Source of the DNA: Poa pratensis
Taxonomy: Eukaryota > Streptophyta > Magnoliopsida > Poales > Poaceae
NCBI GenBank assembly: GCA_947311845.1
Contig: CAMZMU010000075.1
Span: 17,707,366 to 17,771,365, forward strand
DNA length: 64,000 bases
Direction of reading: 5' to 3'
The notes beneath the pieces are model-generated. The model saw only the letters and a list, made by a program, of their open reading frames with translations. It had not been told where the DNA came from and did no database searches. The translations under genes were made by a program, and so were the position numbers. Of the stretch, positions 1 to 11,132 are shown piece after piece. The first letter of the stretch is position 1, and the number at the start of each line of letters is the position of its first letter.

Positions 1-906
1 TGACAGATAGAAGTGAACTCACCAAGAACACCTGTGTAGTAGGACAGTGGAAGTTCAGGATGGCTGATCTTGAACAGCGACTCTGGATTAGTGATCAAAG
101 TGTATTCTTCACATCCTGTCATTCCCCACACCAGATCACCTGGCTTGTAATCCGGGTGCCCGGACTCTACCACCTTGCTCACGCCAAAAGTAGTCAAAAC
201 CTGGTAGGAAGGATTACCAGAGAGGGGAGAAAGTTGAGAAAGAATGCTGAATCCATCACAAGTACGGTTGAACAGATTACGGTCGGTTCCCTAGTCCCTT
301 GTTTGGTGAAATAGAAAGGTAGGTTTACTCAGACCTCACAGCTCGCTAACAAACACGATAGCAGAGTGATTATTATAGGTCATGCTCATGTGCACCACAT
401 GCTGTTGCTCCAACAGAGACCATGCATGAAAAGCACAATAAAATAACATTTGCTACACTGAATTTCTTACGAAACTGATGGAACAAACAATAGATCTGTA
501 CACTAAGGAAACGGGATTTCATACTAAATTGAGCCCATGCATGAAAAAAAGGATAAAAAACATCTGCTCTGCCGAATTTCGTACTAAATTGATGTTGGGA
601 ATAAACAATAGGAAACGGAATTTCTTATGCGGGAGGGATCAAGTTTGATTGATACTAGGTTAGTTGCGGTACCTCTCCCGGGACGAAGTCAGGGACGTAG
701 CTGGCCTCCTCATGCCTGCTCATGCGGCTGCGCATGTAGGGGTCGCAGGAGAGGTAGAGGTTCTTGACCGTCACCGCCGCCGACCTGGGCGGCACGGCCA
801 GGCGCGCCGTCGCCGTGACGACCTCCATGTCGTCCTCGGTGGGGAACCCCGTCACATGCCGCTTCAGGGTCACCCTCTTGTTGCTCACCTCCGACGCCGC
901 CGCCAT
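1..906 (-). CDS. NADP(H)-dependent 2-alkenal / double-bond reductase, 5' part (runs off left edge)
   Basis: This is a medium-chain dehydrogenase/reductase of the plant alkenal double-bond reductase group, which reduces the alpha,beta C=C bond of reactive aldehydes and enones with NADPH in the cytosol. Exon 1 is 673-906 (ATG at 906-904, 78 codons) and ends ...FVPGE at a GT donor. Exon 2 is 23-200, after a CTACCAG acceptor, and ends at a GGTGAG donor. The exon join is phase 0. Family signatures are the DPYMRSRM motif in exon 1, and GHPDYKPGDLVWGMTG and LPLSYYTGVLG in exon 2. The nucleotide-binding domain lies beyond the window. The frame stays open upstream of 906 to about 1185, but homologues start at this MAAASEV-like methionine, so I chose it. 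Family assignment is firm; the exact substrate is not predictable. Confidence 0.9.
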
Positions 907-2382
907 TGCTGCCTTCGCTGGACGAACCGAACTACCGATAAGCTCCTGGTCTTTAGATATTATCGTGCAGGTGGGTATGCTTCGTGTGCGGCGGATCGAG
1001 CGGGCGGTGGGTGCAAAAGCGCTTGATGCGTGGGTAAGTGTGGACCGGAGACGTACGTGTCTGCCTCGTGAGCCGGTGGATATGCGCCATTGTCTGCTTC
1101 GGCCTCGCGTGTTCGGTGACAGTGACGGGCGCCGACCAAAGGATGCCCAGCGCCAAAACACAGTTTCGTCCTCTCCGGCCGCCACTCCCTCCTATGGCGT
1201 TAATTACAAGGTGTGAAGTTGTATCCGATGAACTGCGGCAGATCGTTTCGTCCAACTTTCAAGTGTGGACGTGAAGTTGAAGTCACACGTAGCGGTGCTT
1301 TCAAGTGTGGACGTGAAGTTGTTACATAGAGAAGGACTAGAACCAAAAGACGCGCTTTGCCACGTCAGCTCTATGTACACCCAACGATAAATGGACAAAC
1401 AATTTTTTAGCGAAACATATATAAAAACAGTAGCAGTAATAGAGAAAATAGTACCATTGGCTCACTCTCTTGCAACACGGTTACTTAGGCATCCTCACAT
1501 TAACATAGAGAAGTAGAGAAGCGAAAACGGTTATGTTAGTTATCACAAGGTTAAGACTACATCACCCAACCGAGAAACATGGCCCACAAAAAAAGCTAAA
1601 CTCTCCAGATATTCAGTTAAATGTCATGAAAGTTAAATCATGTACATGGTTCTATGAATATTTGAAAAAAAAAGTTCCGACAATCTGCAGACAATGTACA
1701 ATATGATGAACATTGCAGACTCGACAGAAAGATTAGCCATCGAGGTATTGCAGTCAAGGTCATTGATTTCATTATGGTGAAATCAAGTAGATTTTTCAGT
1801 CATACATTATCCAAAAATCAGTAATAGTTGGCGTAATTATATCTTGATATATTTAGATCAATTACATGGAGTACAATCGATACTATATAAAAACAGATGA
1901 ACATTCCACCGATAAATATTAAATATTGCACCAAAAAACATAGGAAATTGAGATCTTAGCGGTTTATATGCCATTTTAATCTATGCATCGGACCTAGAAT
2001 AACATATAAACATAAATTCAAAATAAATGGCATGAATACCACCGACAATTTCGAGCATATATCTAATTGCAGGAATGCCCACGTCTAAACATATAGTTTG
2101 TCATGTTCGTCACACGTTTAACAACACATGTTATTCTATCATTGTAAACTCATGGGTTATTACTTTCCTGCACTCTAATGCAAGTGATGCTAGACACAAA
2201 AAGGTCTTTTTCAGTACATGCATCCAACTATATACCAAATATACACATGCACTTGCTTACATAATTTGGCTCGTTATCCGAATACAGTGAGAGATAAACA
2301 AACATATCGCGGAGAAAATTTAATAGATAAATACCCATATCACCTTTGATCAGTAATCAGGTGGCATCCAACAACGAGGCGT
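907..2382. other. Reductase upstream region; mostly AT-rich, no gene seen
   Basis: The first 300 bases are GC-rich and presumably hold the reductase leader and promoter. A 23-bp unit is repeated at 1257-1279 and 1299-1321 (period 42). From about 1400 to 2340 the sequence is AT-rich, and I see no coding or transposon signature in it. Confidence 0.5.
1257..1321. repeat. Two-copy direct repeat upstream of the reductase gene
   Basis: A 23-bp unit containing AAGTGTGGACGTGAAGTTG occurs at 1257-1279 and again, identically, at 1299-1321, about 350 bp upstream of the reductase start codon. Confidence 0.8.
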
Positions 2383-2939
2383 CTAGCTCGTCCTTCCGCA
2401 CCCATTCACAACTGACTTGTCTCTCACGGTCTTAACCGGAGCTGCCACCACCACCGAGTCGAGCACCATTAACAGCAACGGCGACAACCGATGCAAGAGG
2501 CGACATGAATGTTCACGTGCAACTACTGCGAGGGATGTAGGAAGTGTTTCAGCGCAATGGTGTTGGGTGGCCACCAGAATATGCACCTGCAGGGAGTGCA
2601 CATGGCGTGCAAGTTGACAATGTACTTGAGGCGCGACATCCGGGATAGAGGTGCCATGTCGTCCTAAGGGCTTGACGGAGCCAGATGTGTGTGTAGAGAG
2701 ATGAGCAAAATTTGTGGCGGAACGGCTGTTTTCAGTAGAATACGGCTCGAGACAAGCAGAGGTGGAGAAATGGTGTCGCGTGGCACAGGTTGCGGGACAC
2801 TGTGGGTAATGGTGGGCGCTGGCGGTAGAGAAAGGATAAGGGTGACAGTTGTTGGAAAGTGTTAGTAGCTCCGAACTCCCTGCATCTCTTTTAAAAAATC
2901 CAAACGATATGCCTAGAATTTCCCGTGGCGCAGAAGTTT

Positions 2940-3075
2940 TTTCATACCAACTTAGCTGTCTGGACTCCCGGAGTTGCTCGTCGCATAACGATCGGTACAT
3001 CATAGGTTGACCCAACTCGGTCCTCTCGTACGAGGGTCGGCTCCTCGCAGTTCTCCTTTCATAGATAATTTTAGC
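2940..3075 (-). pseudogene. Fragment resembling organellar (mitochondrial-type) large-subunit rRNA
   Basis: Read on the minus strand, this stretch holds GTACGAGAGGACCGAG, the universal sarcin-ricin loop core of 23S-type rRNA. It is followed by GATGTACCGATCGTTATGC and AGCTAAGTTGGTATG at the spacing expected for the 3' part of an organellar or bacterial-type LSU rRNA. It does not fit cytosolic 25S rRNA, where the loop is followed by a different sequence. It has several mismatches and no flanking rRNA, so it is a degraded nuclear copy, probably of mitochondrial origin. An open frame runs through it, but I take that as chance. Confidence 0.55.
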
Positions 3076-3216
3076 AATCGCCAACAAATCGCGGCCAACT
3101 TGATGGTAAGAAATCCTGGGACCTAGAAATTCATTTCGTACAACTTTTCTAGAAGGATCAATATCGGGTAGGACCACTAACCAATCGGTAAGCATCTCCA
3201 GATCCGATATGAGAAC

Positions 3217-3560
3217 TTGCTTCTCTATACGAAATTCATTTCGTTACAAGACTTGGGAGATAATGAGGCACTTAAAGGCGGATTCTTCGCTTCCTTGATT
3301 GTGGTGACTGTGATTTCAACGAGGTTTTGCGCATTCAAATTGGAGATGAGGAAAGCTTATTACCGTCTGGAGTGGGACTATTTCCAAGCTATCATGCTCA
3401 AGTTAGGAAAAGCCTAGTTTCTCGATACTAACTAATTAGTTAGGATGATTTACTTTTTAGTAAAATAAGCTTTGACATCTCAAAGGTTGATTTCTCTGGT
3501 TGCAAATTTGCAATCATAAGGTCTATTCTAGGGATCTTTATTTCGATCCGAACTTCTAAA
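3217..3560 (+). mobile_element. Degraded LINE reverse-transcriptase fragment
   Basis: The plus-strand translation contains CAFKLEMRKAYYRLEWDY followed by FQAIMLKLG. This matches the plant LINE reverse-transcriptase block usually read as KLDMxKAYDRVEWDYL plus xAIMLKLGF. The conserved Asp of the AYD motif is Tyr here, and stop codons follow from 3415. No ends or duplications could be found, so the fragment limits are approximate. Confidence 0.55.
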
Positions 3561-3589
3561 GCCCAAAATAGTATGGCCTAACTGTACTA

Positions 3590-3888
3590 GAGTTTCCATA
3601 TTCTTGAAGGTTGAGATGATTGGAAAAAAATCAAGTGGTGAAGTTGGATTTGGACAGGGTATGTACTTACATTAAACCAGTACTACAAAAATAAGTACAC
3701 TGCGTGGTACTGATCTGGCCCAAAAAATCTCACATTATTCAGCAAAAAGAACTTCAAAGTTACAATAGTAATCCTGAATTTAAGACCAGGAACTGCACAT
3801 CTACAATACACAACGCATGACTACTGAAGAACAAAAAGATTAGCCGTGTTTGCACTCTCGCAGGTAACATAGACACTCACTCTTGGTT
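3590..3888 (-). other. FLU 3' untranslated and downstream region
   Basis: The region lies directly downstream of the FLU stop codon. It is AT-rich with no open frame of note. It probably holds the 3' UTR, but no clear polyadenylation site can be fixed. Confidence 0.4.
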
Positions 3889-6416
3889 TTAGTCATTCTC
3901 CAATCTTGCAATGTACTCGTCGTAGAACTTGCCTGCCTTCTCCAGCTCACCAACTTCAGTGTAGCAATCGGCAATTGCCCCATACGCCTCAGTGACACCC
4001 GAATCCTCTCCGGTCATCTTGGAGATGCTGAGTACCATGGAGTGATACTTTATTGCTTCCTTGTAATTTCCTTGTCTTTGTAATGATGCTCCTGGCGAAT
4101 GCAAAGTAACTGTGTTATTTGGGAGTGGCAAAAATAAATCAAAATAAGATGGGCACCATAATTCTGCTGGGCTCTGTAGACAACGAAGGACACATCACAG
4201 TTCATTCAGTTTCGAGTGTGTGCGCTAGTAAACGATAAATGAAATTCATGTGAAAAAACGAAGAACATACCTAATCCTCGTGCCGCCTTCTTCTCTTCAA
4301 CATGATCACCCAAAGATTGTGCAAGATCCAGAGCTGCCTTAAACTCAGGAAATGCCTTGTCGGGGGCTTGGTTTCGCAGGTAGTTCTTCCCAGTCCTCAG
4401 ATATGTAATTAGGCGCTGTTTGTGAGGATCAACAATAACTTCTGATTCTGGTACCTTACTAGCAGCTGGTGCATAGCTCAAAGCAGGAGCATAAGATTCG
4501 ATCTTGGCTTGTCTTCTCAGTGAAGCATTTATCTGACGTAGCTGATCATTCAGCTTTTTAAGCTCTCCTTTCCTTTGTCTCGCAAGGAGCCCTACAGGAT
4601 TTCTGAATTGTTCAATATAAAGTAGAAAATCTAAGATAGTTACCAGGGAAGTCATACATATTACGAAAATTGCAGAACAGCCAAGGGGAAATGAGTAGCA
4701 TGAACTACCAACTATCTGATTCTTTATGCAAACAACAGCAGTAATGGAAAATTACCATCAGAAAAGAAACTACCACACAGGCAAAAGATAACAGTTTGAA
4801 TAGTCAGGCGGAATTCAGGTCTTGAAGGCTACATACAAATTATAGCTTACTGAATATGTGGAAACAAGATAGGATATTTGTACTGAATGTGTACAAATAA
4901 TATGTTTTGCAGGAAAGGCAGGAACTCTGCCGATTCATTAAGACAATAAAAAACATAGCAATCGTCGCACGTACATCAAGCCTCCACTTGGAAAGGTCAT
5001 CAACTGTAATAAGACATTACACCTCAATTCAGATAGGACTCTACTAAACTCATAGACTCGAAAAGAACCTAGACATGATTCGTGATTTAAGAAAAATGTC
5101 ATTGCCATCTAGGAAATAAAGAGTAAAAACACATACGTGAATGGCTGATTAGCAAAGATCACTTTTATAAGACGGCAGACTAAATTTATATGCCTCCCTT
5201 ATATTATTCTGCTGAAATTGTTAGCAATTCAAGTTTGGGGTGTCTTTCTTCAGATATTCATAACTGTGCTGAAGTATTAGAAAACAAAAATACATATGTA
5301 AGAAAAATATAATTTATGCATTGTTAGGATGAAAATAAAAGTGTGTTTGCTAGCCACCAACACTTCCCTAAGGGCCTACATTTTTTTAGTTCATGACTTT
5401 ACCTCCGACTGTAGCGCCGACCATGGCTATTGCAAACAGCAGTGGCATGTTTGGAAGAGAGTACCCTGGCTCACATTGTTCTGCGAAACAACTGGGTGGA
5501 AGAACAAGCATGACAGCACTGCTGGCGACAAATGCTTTCCCGAAACTAGAAGATACAGCTTTCTGCGAAGAAAAAAGTTGTATAATGTTGTATATGAGAC
5601 AACAACAAAACTGTCAGCAAGCAGTAAAATCGAGCTCTGCTGAGAATTGAAACAACAAAAACCCGTTTAAAACATATCCGAGGCAACTAAAAACAAAGGC
5701 CTATATGTTGAATCAAAGTTCGTTTCAATTATTTTGTGATGCACTCTAAAAATAGACCAAGGGACTCACCATCATACCTGAATGACCATATCCATTAGCT
5801 ACATCCAAGTCGTCGCTGCTAGTATGAACGCGGTCAGTTGACGACGAAGCACATCTAGCTACAGGTCGCTCTGCAGGACAAATTTCATTACATGTCAGCT
5901 ATCACTACAGGTCGCTCTGCAGGACAAGTTACATTAGATGACATGTAGAAGTAGTAGTAGAAGAAGAAACATTCTCTCTTTCCTCTTCAGAAGACACTAA
6001 GTCTTGCAGATAAAAAATGAAATCGATGCAGTAATTACTTGTGCTAATGAAAAAAATTATGACCAATCTGTTTGCTCCTTAGGATTTGTAACAAGTTGAA
6101 ATGGTCACACTACAGACGCATCATGATATGCCTAGCATGCCGAAATCGAATATAATCAACAAAATTCATCTCCAATCTAAAGCCGGAAAGCTTTAGAGAC
6201 ATGGAGGTGAAGCGGCCAGTCGCCATCGCTCAGGGATGTTCCACCGTACGGAAACGAGAGAGAAATACAAGCAATGTAGGTGGAGAGATTAGACGAGCAC
6301 TCACCAGAGGTCTCGGAGAGGAAGAAGTTTGCTCGCAGGATAGAACCTCCGGAGCTTTGCCGGTACGGCGGCGACGGCGCCGCCGCCGGTGGGGAGAGGC
6401 GCATGAGAAGCGGCAT
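3889..6416 (-). CDS. FLU: FLUORESCENT IN BLUE LIGHT (FLU / Tigrina-d) TPR protein, complete
   Basis: FLU is a nuclear-encoded thylakoid-associated protein that blocks 5-aminolevulinate synthesis in the dark by binding glutamyl-tRNA reductase; loss causes protochlorophyllide build-up and photobleaching. Exons on the minus strand are 6305-6416, 5770-5870, 5403-5562, 4271-4591 and 3889-4091. They sum to 897 nt, all phases close, and the product is 298 residues, close to the usual length near 310. Residues 1-70 look like a transit peptide rich in Ser, Ala and Arg. Residues 107-128 form one hydrophobic membrane segment. Residues 130-155 form a basic coiled coil (RKGELKKLNDQLRQINASL). TPR units fill residues 185-295, ending in GELEKAGKFYDEYIARLEND. 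The C-terminal TPR block is the part known to contact glutamyl-tRNA reductase. All splice sites are GT-AG. The promoter is interrupted by a nested transposon stack from 6574. Confidence 0.93.
5861..5935. repeat. Short direct duplication at a FLU intron acceptor
   Basis: The stretch containing ACAGGTCGCTCTGCAGGACA at 5861-5880 recurs at about 5912-5931. It spans the acceptor of FLU exon 2, so a second CTGCAG acceptor-like site lies about 50 bp further into intron 1. Confidence 0.75.
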
Positions 6417-6558
6417 CCGGAGGATAAGGAAAATCTCCTCCCCTTTGCCTCGTTGGATGTCGCTTCGGGAAGATGATAAAGTGCCTTAGTTGTTTATTTT
6501 GCGCATAAGCCCAGGAAAGATGCAGGTGGTACATCTTGGTTTGGATACATCCTAAACT
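6417..6558 (-). promoter_or_regulatory. Proximal FLU promoter/leader, shortened by insertion
   Basis: Only about 140 bp separates the FLU start codon from the target-site duplication of a nested insertion. The stretch carries GGATAAGG at 6421-6428 and GATGATAAAG near 6473, matching the GATAAG I-box core seen in many light-regulated plant promoters. No TATA box is obvious. The original upstream sequence resumes at 16195. The regulatory role is inferred from position only. Confidence 0.4.
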
Positions 6559-6573
6559 AGTCTGCATTTGACG
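6559..6573. repeat. 15-bp target-site duplication, left copy
   Basis: AGTCTGCATTTGACG here is identical to 16180-16194. The pair brackets the LINE-like retroposon together with its CACTA insertion. A perfect 15-bp direct repeat is typical of target-primed reverse transcription. Confidence 0.85.
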
Positions 6574-7012
6574 AAATAGGCCGTAGCCCCGCTATATAAA
6601 TATAGCAACCACCCGATACAACCAACAGTCTTGACATGCTGGGGCGGCAGCAAACATACACCCAAAGAACAGAAAAGAGAAAAGAAAGGAGACATAGGCG
6701 GATTGACTAAACGACGGCGACCCGGAAACGTTGCGCCCTCTCCGATAAAGTACCACCACACTCCTAGCACCGAATCGACGAGTACCAAGCAGCACCTTCA
6801 AGAAGGAAAGCCATGCTGCTGCCCGGACCAACACTGGCCCTAGGGTTTCCCCAGCACAGAGGAAAGCGGATGAAGGGTAGCCACGACTCCCTTCAGGAAG
6901 GAAAGGTGCCACCCGGAGCGGCACCGCGTCGGTGTCGGACGAACCGACAAGGATTTCTCCCGAAAGCCCTATCCACAGTCCTAGGCGATCCGTAGCCCAG
7001 GAGCCCCGCGAG

Positions 7013-7320
7013 CACTAGTAGGGAAGTGTCTTTCTGTGGCGCACCAAAATAGCTTTATGTGGCGCATAGTGGGTGCGCCACAGAATTCTCGCCACAAAAA
7101 TATTATTTCTGTGGCGCATGGTTCCGTGCGCCACAGAAAGTAGACAATTCTGTGGCGCACCTCCAGAGTGCGCCACTAAATTATTTTCCATGCGCCACAG
7201 AAAGAATTTCGATTATTTACTGTATTTGACAATAATGTATCTGTGGCGCACTTTGTTCGTGCGCCACAGAATATGGTGCGCCACAAAATTATTTACCGTG
7301 CGCCACTAAATTATTTGCCG
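7013..7320. repeat. Left subterminal repeat zone of the CACTA element
   Basis: About ten copies of TGTGGCGCA or its complement TGCGCCACA, often as head-to-head pairs 10-20 bp apart that can form small hairpins. This is the usual layout of En/Spm subterminal transposase-binding motifs. Confidence 0.85.
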
Positions 7321-7616
7321 TATATTATTTGCTGTATTATCGATTATTTGCTGTATTTGACAATAATACAGGTATATTACAGAATTTTTACAGAAAATAA
7401 TAGAAACAGTAATATATTTTGACACAGTATTAAAACAGACAGATAAATATGTACATCACCACTTAGAGCCCGAGATACATACATATATAGTGACAATTAA
7501 GTGCCAAATTAATTGTACAAAAGTTCATCTCATGTCACATAAGTCATAGTACAAATAAAGTTGTCATCGATTTCCCTCTGATGCAACCCTGGAGATGGAT
7601 ACAACGATGTGCCATT

Positions 7617-9356
7617 TCACCGTCTCTCTTGAGTCGCCGCTGGAGTCTCTTCTTCTTGAGTCGCCGCTGGGGTCTCTTGCTGGGTCGCTGACGGAGAACA
7701 CGTATAGCTCCACTGGTAGGATTGAGCCTTCTGGTGTATCGGCTCCGGGAACGGTTTATAGCAGTCTTTCGTCATCCACGTCCTCATGTCATTTTGCTTG
7801 TCTAGGCGTTCTTCGATCTCCCACTTAGACAACCCTGGAGATGAATTGGGATATATATTTGATTAATAATATAAATAGAGTATGATTTATTCATCTAATT
7901 AAGTGGATAAGTCTATAATAAAGAAAATAAAGAAGCACTTCTATCGAGTGAGGCAAGGCTTTTCTTTTACAATACATCCTACCTCTGGCGTTGTGTAAGG
8001 ACCCCCATGCTTCCATGACATCTTCCAAAATGATTAGCGATAACTGCCTCTGGATGTGATGGAAGTCTTCTCTAAGCTCATAATCGGTGATTCCCCCCGC
8101 ATTTTTGCTCCATTCTTGGAGACTAGATGGCCACCTCGTTGTCTCTACATCCCGGACAAGCCCTTTAATGTGATGGAGGACGTAGAAGGCATCCTTCACA
8201 CTGCCAGGCGCATGCTTGATGCAATGGAACCCGGTCCCATGCCAGAAAATGTGTTTGTTGTCCTTCGTTAAACGTTCCCCATTCTTTTCTTTGTGGAAGT
8301 GGCCTCCCTTTTGGGCATAGCCCTCGAGAGCCTCATCGAGAACACCCTTTATTCTGGTGTAGTCTTTAAGACTCCCCGAGTCGAAATAAGTGGCAACGGA
8401 CCACCTCGGGCTTACGACGATGAGTACTGCGTACTCGTCACTGCTCAACACAATTGAAACGGAATGTTGGAAAGGATCAACAACGGAAGAAATCTATAAG
8501 AAAGCATAAGATACGACGGCGGCGACCGGATGTGTACTTACTCGGAAAAGAAAGGCATAAGAAAGCTGTTCTTATCCTTGTTGTTCAGCATGATTCTCTG
8601 GAGGAACTTCGTGGCCTTGGCCCGTGTCGTTGATCCTTCCACCAGCAGGCTGTCACGCATGTAGTAGGGATCCACTACCTTGATGTACGGGGTATTATCT
8701 CTCCTGATCCTCATCGCTTGGTTGAGCGCGTATAGGCGGACCAAGTTATAGTCCAGCCGTCTAAAGTGAAACAGCCTGAAGACGTCCTCGTACGATATGA
8801 AAAACAGATCCGCGGGGGTTTCATGGACGAACTCGGCCAAGTCTTTTGGCACCTTGACAGTGAACACCGGGTAATTTGGATTATCTTCTTTAAGAAGGTT
8901 GCTCTCTCGCGTCAAGATAGCATTTTGCAAAGAGAGCATGCATCCGTCTGCGAGGTGGAGCAGCTCCCGAGACAGGATCGGTTGACCAGCTTCATGAACT
9001 CGGCTCAAGCCATCCGCACGGGGTGATACCATGTCTTCATACCCCCGGATAGTCGTCTTAGGAGCTGGCTTACTTCTCTTCCTGTGCTTCTTCTTCTTTA
9101 CCTCTGGGGATGCTGGGGGTGCATCTTCTGTAGTAGGCACATTGATTGAGTACTTGTTGGAGCCGAAGCTGATCACTGGGGGAGGCCCTTTTCTCCCTCC
9201 CTCAATCCAAACCCTGACAGACTCACAGACGGTAGTAAAGATCGACGTGAACGTCGTTGTCACTGCCTGTGCGATGACCGTCTGAATCATACTATTTTCC
9301 TCTATCGGTTCCTCGCCTCCTGTTCGAGAACCCCCGGCCTCGTTATTGTCAGCCAT
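7617..9356 (-). CDS. CACTA-borne Ulp1-like (C48-type) protein, catalytic residues apparently lost
   Basis: Three exons (8542-9356, 7983-8440, 7834-7617) with GT-AG introns total 1491 nt and give 496 residues; the phases close exactly. Residues 87-96 (KKKKHRKRSK) look like a nuclear signal. The middle resembles the Ulp1/SENP-like domain carried by many plant CACTA and MULE elements: LMPFFSDDEYAVLIVV, then ATYFDSG with the conserved Asp, then FHCIKHAPGSVKDAFYVLHH. In active members the first block reads GxHW and the last reads a Gln plus LCGFYV. Here the expected His is replaced within DDEY, and the expected Cys is Ala in KDAFYV. The product is therefore probably not a working protease. The C-terminal tail is Gln/Thr/Pro-rich with a short repeat (ETPAATQE). 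Confidence 0.7.
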
Positions 9357-9442
9357 GTTCGTCTCACCTATAAGAAAAAAATGTCGAAGTTAGTACACCA
9401 AATATAAGAAAAAAATCACTTAATTAAGTACTAAGATACCCG

Positions 9443-9965
9443 GCCCATGCATTAGTCGCAATACCCCATATGTCTTGTTTTTAGCAAAGCCATGCCAAAA
9501 TTCACGAAAAATTTCGGCATGACCTTTGCTAAAAAAGGGACATATGGAGTACCCGAATTTGCCGGAACGGAAGTTAATCGACGTTCCGGCAAACTCAAGG
9601 GCCTCATGGGTACCTGCAGACATTTCACAAATCATGTTGCCGGCATCTCCGGCCGGCCAACAACAAACACATATCCACATCTGCCGGCCGACAACAAACA
9701 CAATACCACATCCACATCTCCACGTGTCCTATTTTTAGCAAAGTCATGCCAAAATTCACGAAAAAATTCGGCATGACCTTTGCTAAAAAGGGGACATATG
9801 GAGTACCCGAATTTGCCGGAACGGAAGTTAATCGACGTTCCGGCAAACTCAAGGGCCTCATGGTTACCTGCATAGATTTCACAAATCATGTTGCCGGTAT
9901 CTACGGCCGGCAACATCCACATACACGACACGCTGGTCGGAACACAAACAACCACGACACGATGG
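9443..9965. repeat. Hairpin-bearing module, two tandem copies in front of the Ulp1-like gene
   Basis: Copy A (9443-9660) and copy B (about 9725-9910) are nearly identical over 180 bp. Each has a long imperfect hairpin (9462-9551 in copy A) and a perfect 12-bp stem TTTGCCGGAACG with loop (9558-9593). The pair lies directly 5' of the Ulp1-like start codon at 9356. A third copy lies at 14359-14600, directly 5' of the transposase start. Confidence 0.85.
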
Positions 9966-10439
9966 TCGTGGTAGCACAGAACACATGGTCACCGGGTTAA
10001 CCAATAGCTCACCAAAGGGGGAACTGTAGTTGAGGAGATAGTTGATGTAGTCGAAGCCGGTGGTCTGCACAAGAAAAAAAAAAGAAAATTCACATCCATA
10101 TATATCTTCATTTCCTTTAAAAAGTACCAACTTTGGAGCATTTCTAAAGCATCAAATCTTGATCCTATTTCACATTAACCCTCATGGATCTCTTGTACTA
10201 AGTTAGTACTTCATGATAAACCCCAGAAATAATTTTTTGAATACATCTAGAACCTTAAATGAAGACATTTTTGTAGGCATGTTTAAATAGTGACCATATT
10301 TAACTTAGCAAAATTTTAAATTTTTTTGGTCTCCAAAATTTTCCTAACACCACTAGCACCAACTAGAAGCATTAGCAACTACTTGCAGCAAGCAATCAAC
10401 AATCAAATCATCAAATTTTCTAAAATTGTGGGTTTGGCA

Positions 10440-10800
10440 TTTGACCAAACACCTTATGTGCAGGTGTGGAGGGGAGGGAGAGGGATGGAAGAGAGGAGCA
10501 GCACCTCGGGGAGGGGATGGAGAGGGCGGCGGCGTCGGTGTCGAAGTGGCGGGACGGTGGCGACGGCTTCCTTCGTCGGCGGCGGCGGCTCGAGGCCGAG
10601 CGCCACGCGGCGGCGCCGAGCGTGTGCGTGGGCACGCGCGGCGAGGGGTTGGGCGGGGGCGGGGGAGGGGAGGTCGCCGGCGCGGGGAGGAGAGGACAGC
10701 CGGCGGTGGTGGTCGACGGCGACGGCGGACGCGCGCGCAGCGGTGGTGGTTAAGTGAAATTTGAATGTGGATCGAATAGGGGAAGAAAGGGGAAGGGGAG
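10440..10800. other. GC-rich island inside the CACTA element
   Basis: About 350 bp are extremely rich in GGC/GCG, in sharp contrast to the AT-rich sequence on both sides. Long frames are open on both strands, as expected from GC composition, and none is recognisable. It may be a promoter or leader zone of the Ulp1-like gene or a captured host first exon. The sequence does not decide. Confidence 0.4.
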
Positions 10801-10832
10801 GCCCGGCCCGCGTAAATGGCTAAGTGAAGGAA

Positions 10833-10916
10833 TTCTGTGGCGCATCCCTACCTAGATGCGCCACCGAATTATGTGATTTTGTGGCGCACCTAGGTAGGGA
10901 TGCGCCACAGAATTTT
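10833..10916. repeat. Internal palindrome built from CACTA subterminal motifs
   Basis: Two inverted pairs of TGTGGCGCA with CCTACCTAG / CTAGGTAGG between them form a near-perfect palindrome in the middle of the element. These motifs are otherwise confined to the two ends. Confidence 0.8.
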
Positions 10917-11061
10917 GTCGATAGATCTGTTAAAATACACACATTTTAAATATTTTTGGTTATATTTAAAAAAAGAACCGACACACATTTTAAAGAATAG
11001 AATATACACACATGTTAGTATACCATTATTTTATTCATGATATACATATATATGCTTGTCT

Positions 11062-11087
11062 CACACACACACACACACACACACACA
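11062..11087. repeat. (CA)n microsatellite
   Basis: Uninterrupted CA dinucleotide run about 26 bp long, just downstream of the transposase stop codon. Confidence 0.9.
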
Positions 11088-11132
11088 AATTAATACACCA
11101 AAAAAGTCTTCTTCGTCCCGGCCGGTTCCGAG

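Noticed and set aside
907..1185. N-terminal extension of the reductase frame
   Set aside because: The frame is open, but composition is Arg/Ser-rich and unlike the family, whose proteins start at the methionine at 906.
2383..3195. 270-residue open frame on the minus strand
   Set aside because: It runs through the rRNA-like fragment, has no recognisable domain, and the remainder reads as chance coding.
9492..10000. Repeated open frames MPKFTKKFGMTFAKKGTYG
   Set aside because: They arise from the hairpin module, are open on both strands because it is palindromic, and precede the real gene in antisense orientation.
10326..10764. Arg/Gly-rich open frames of about 100-140 residues
   Set aside because: They come from the GC-rich island, are open in several frames and resemble no protein.
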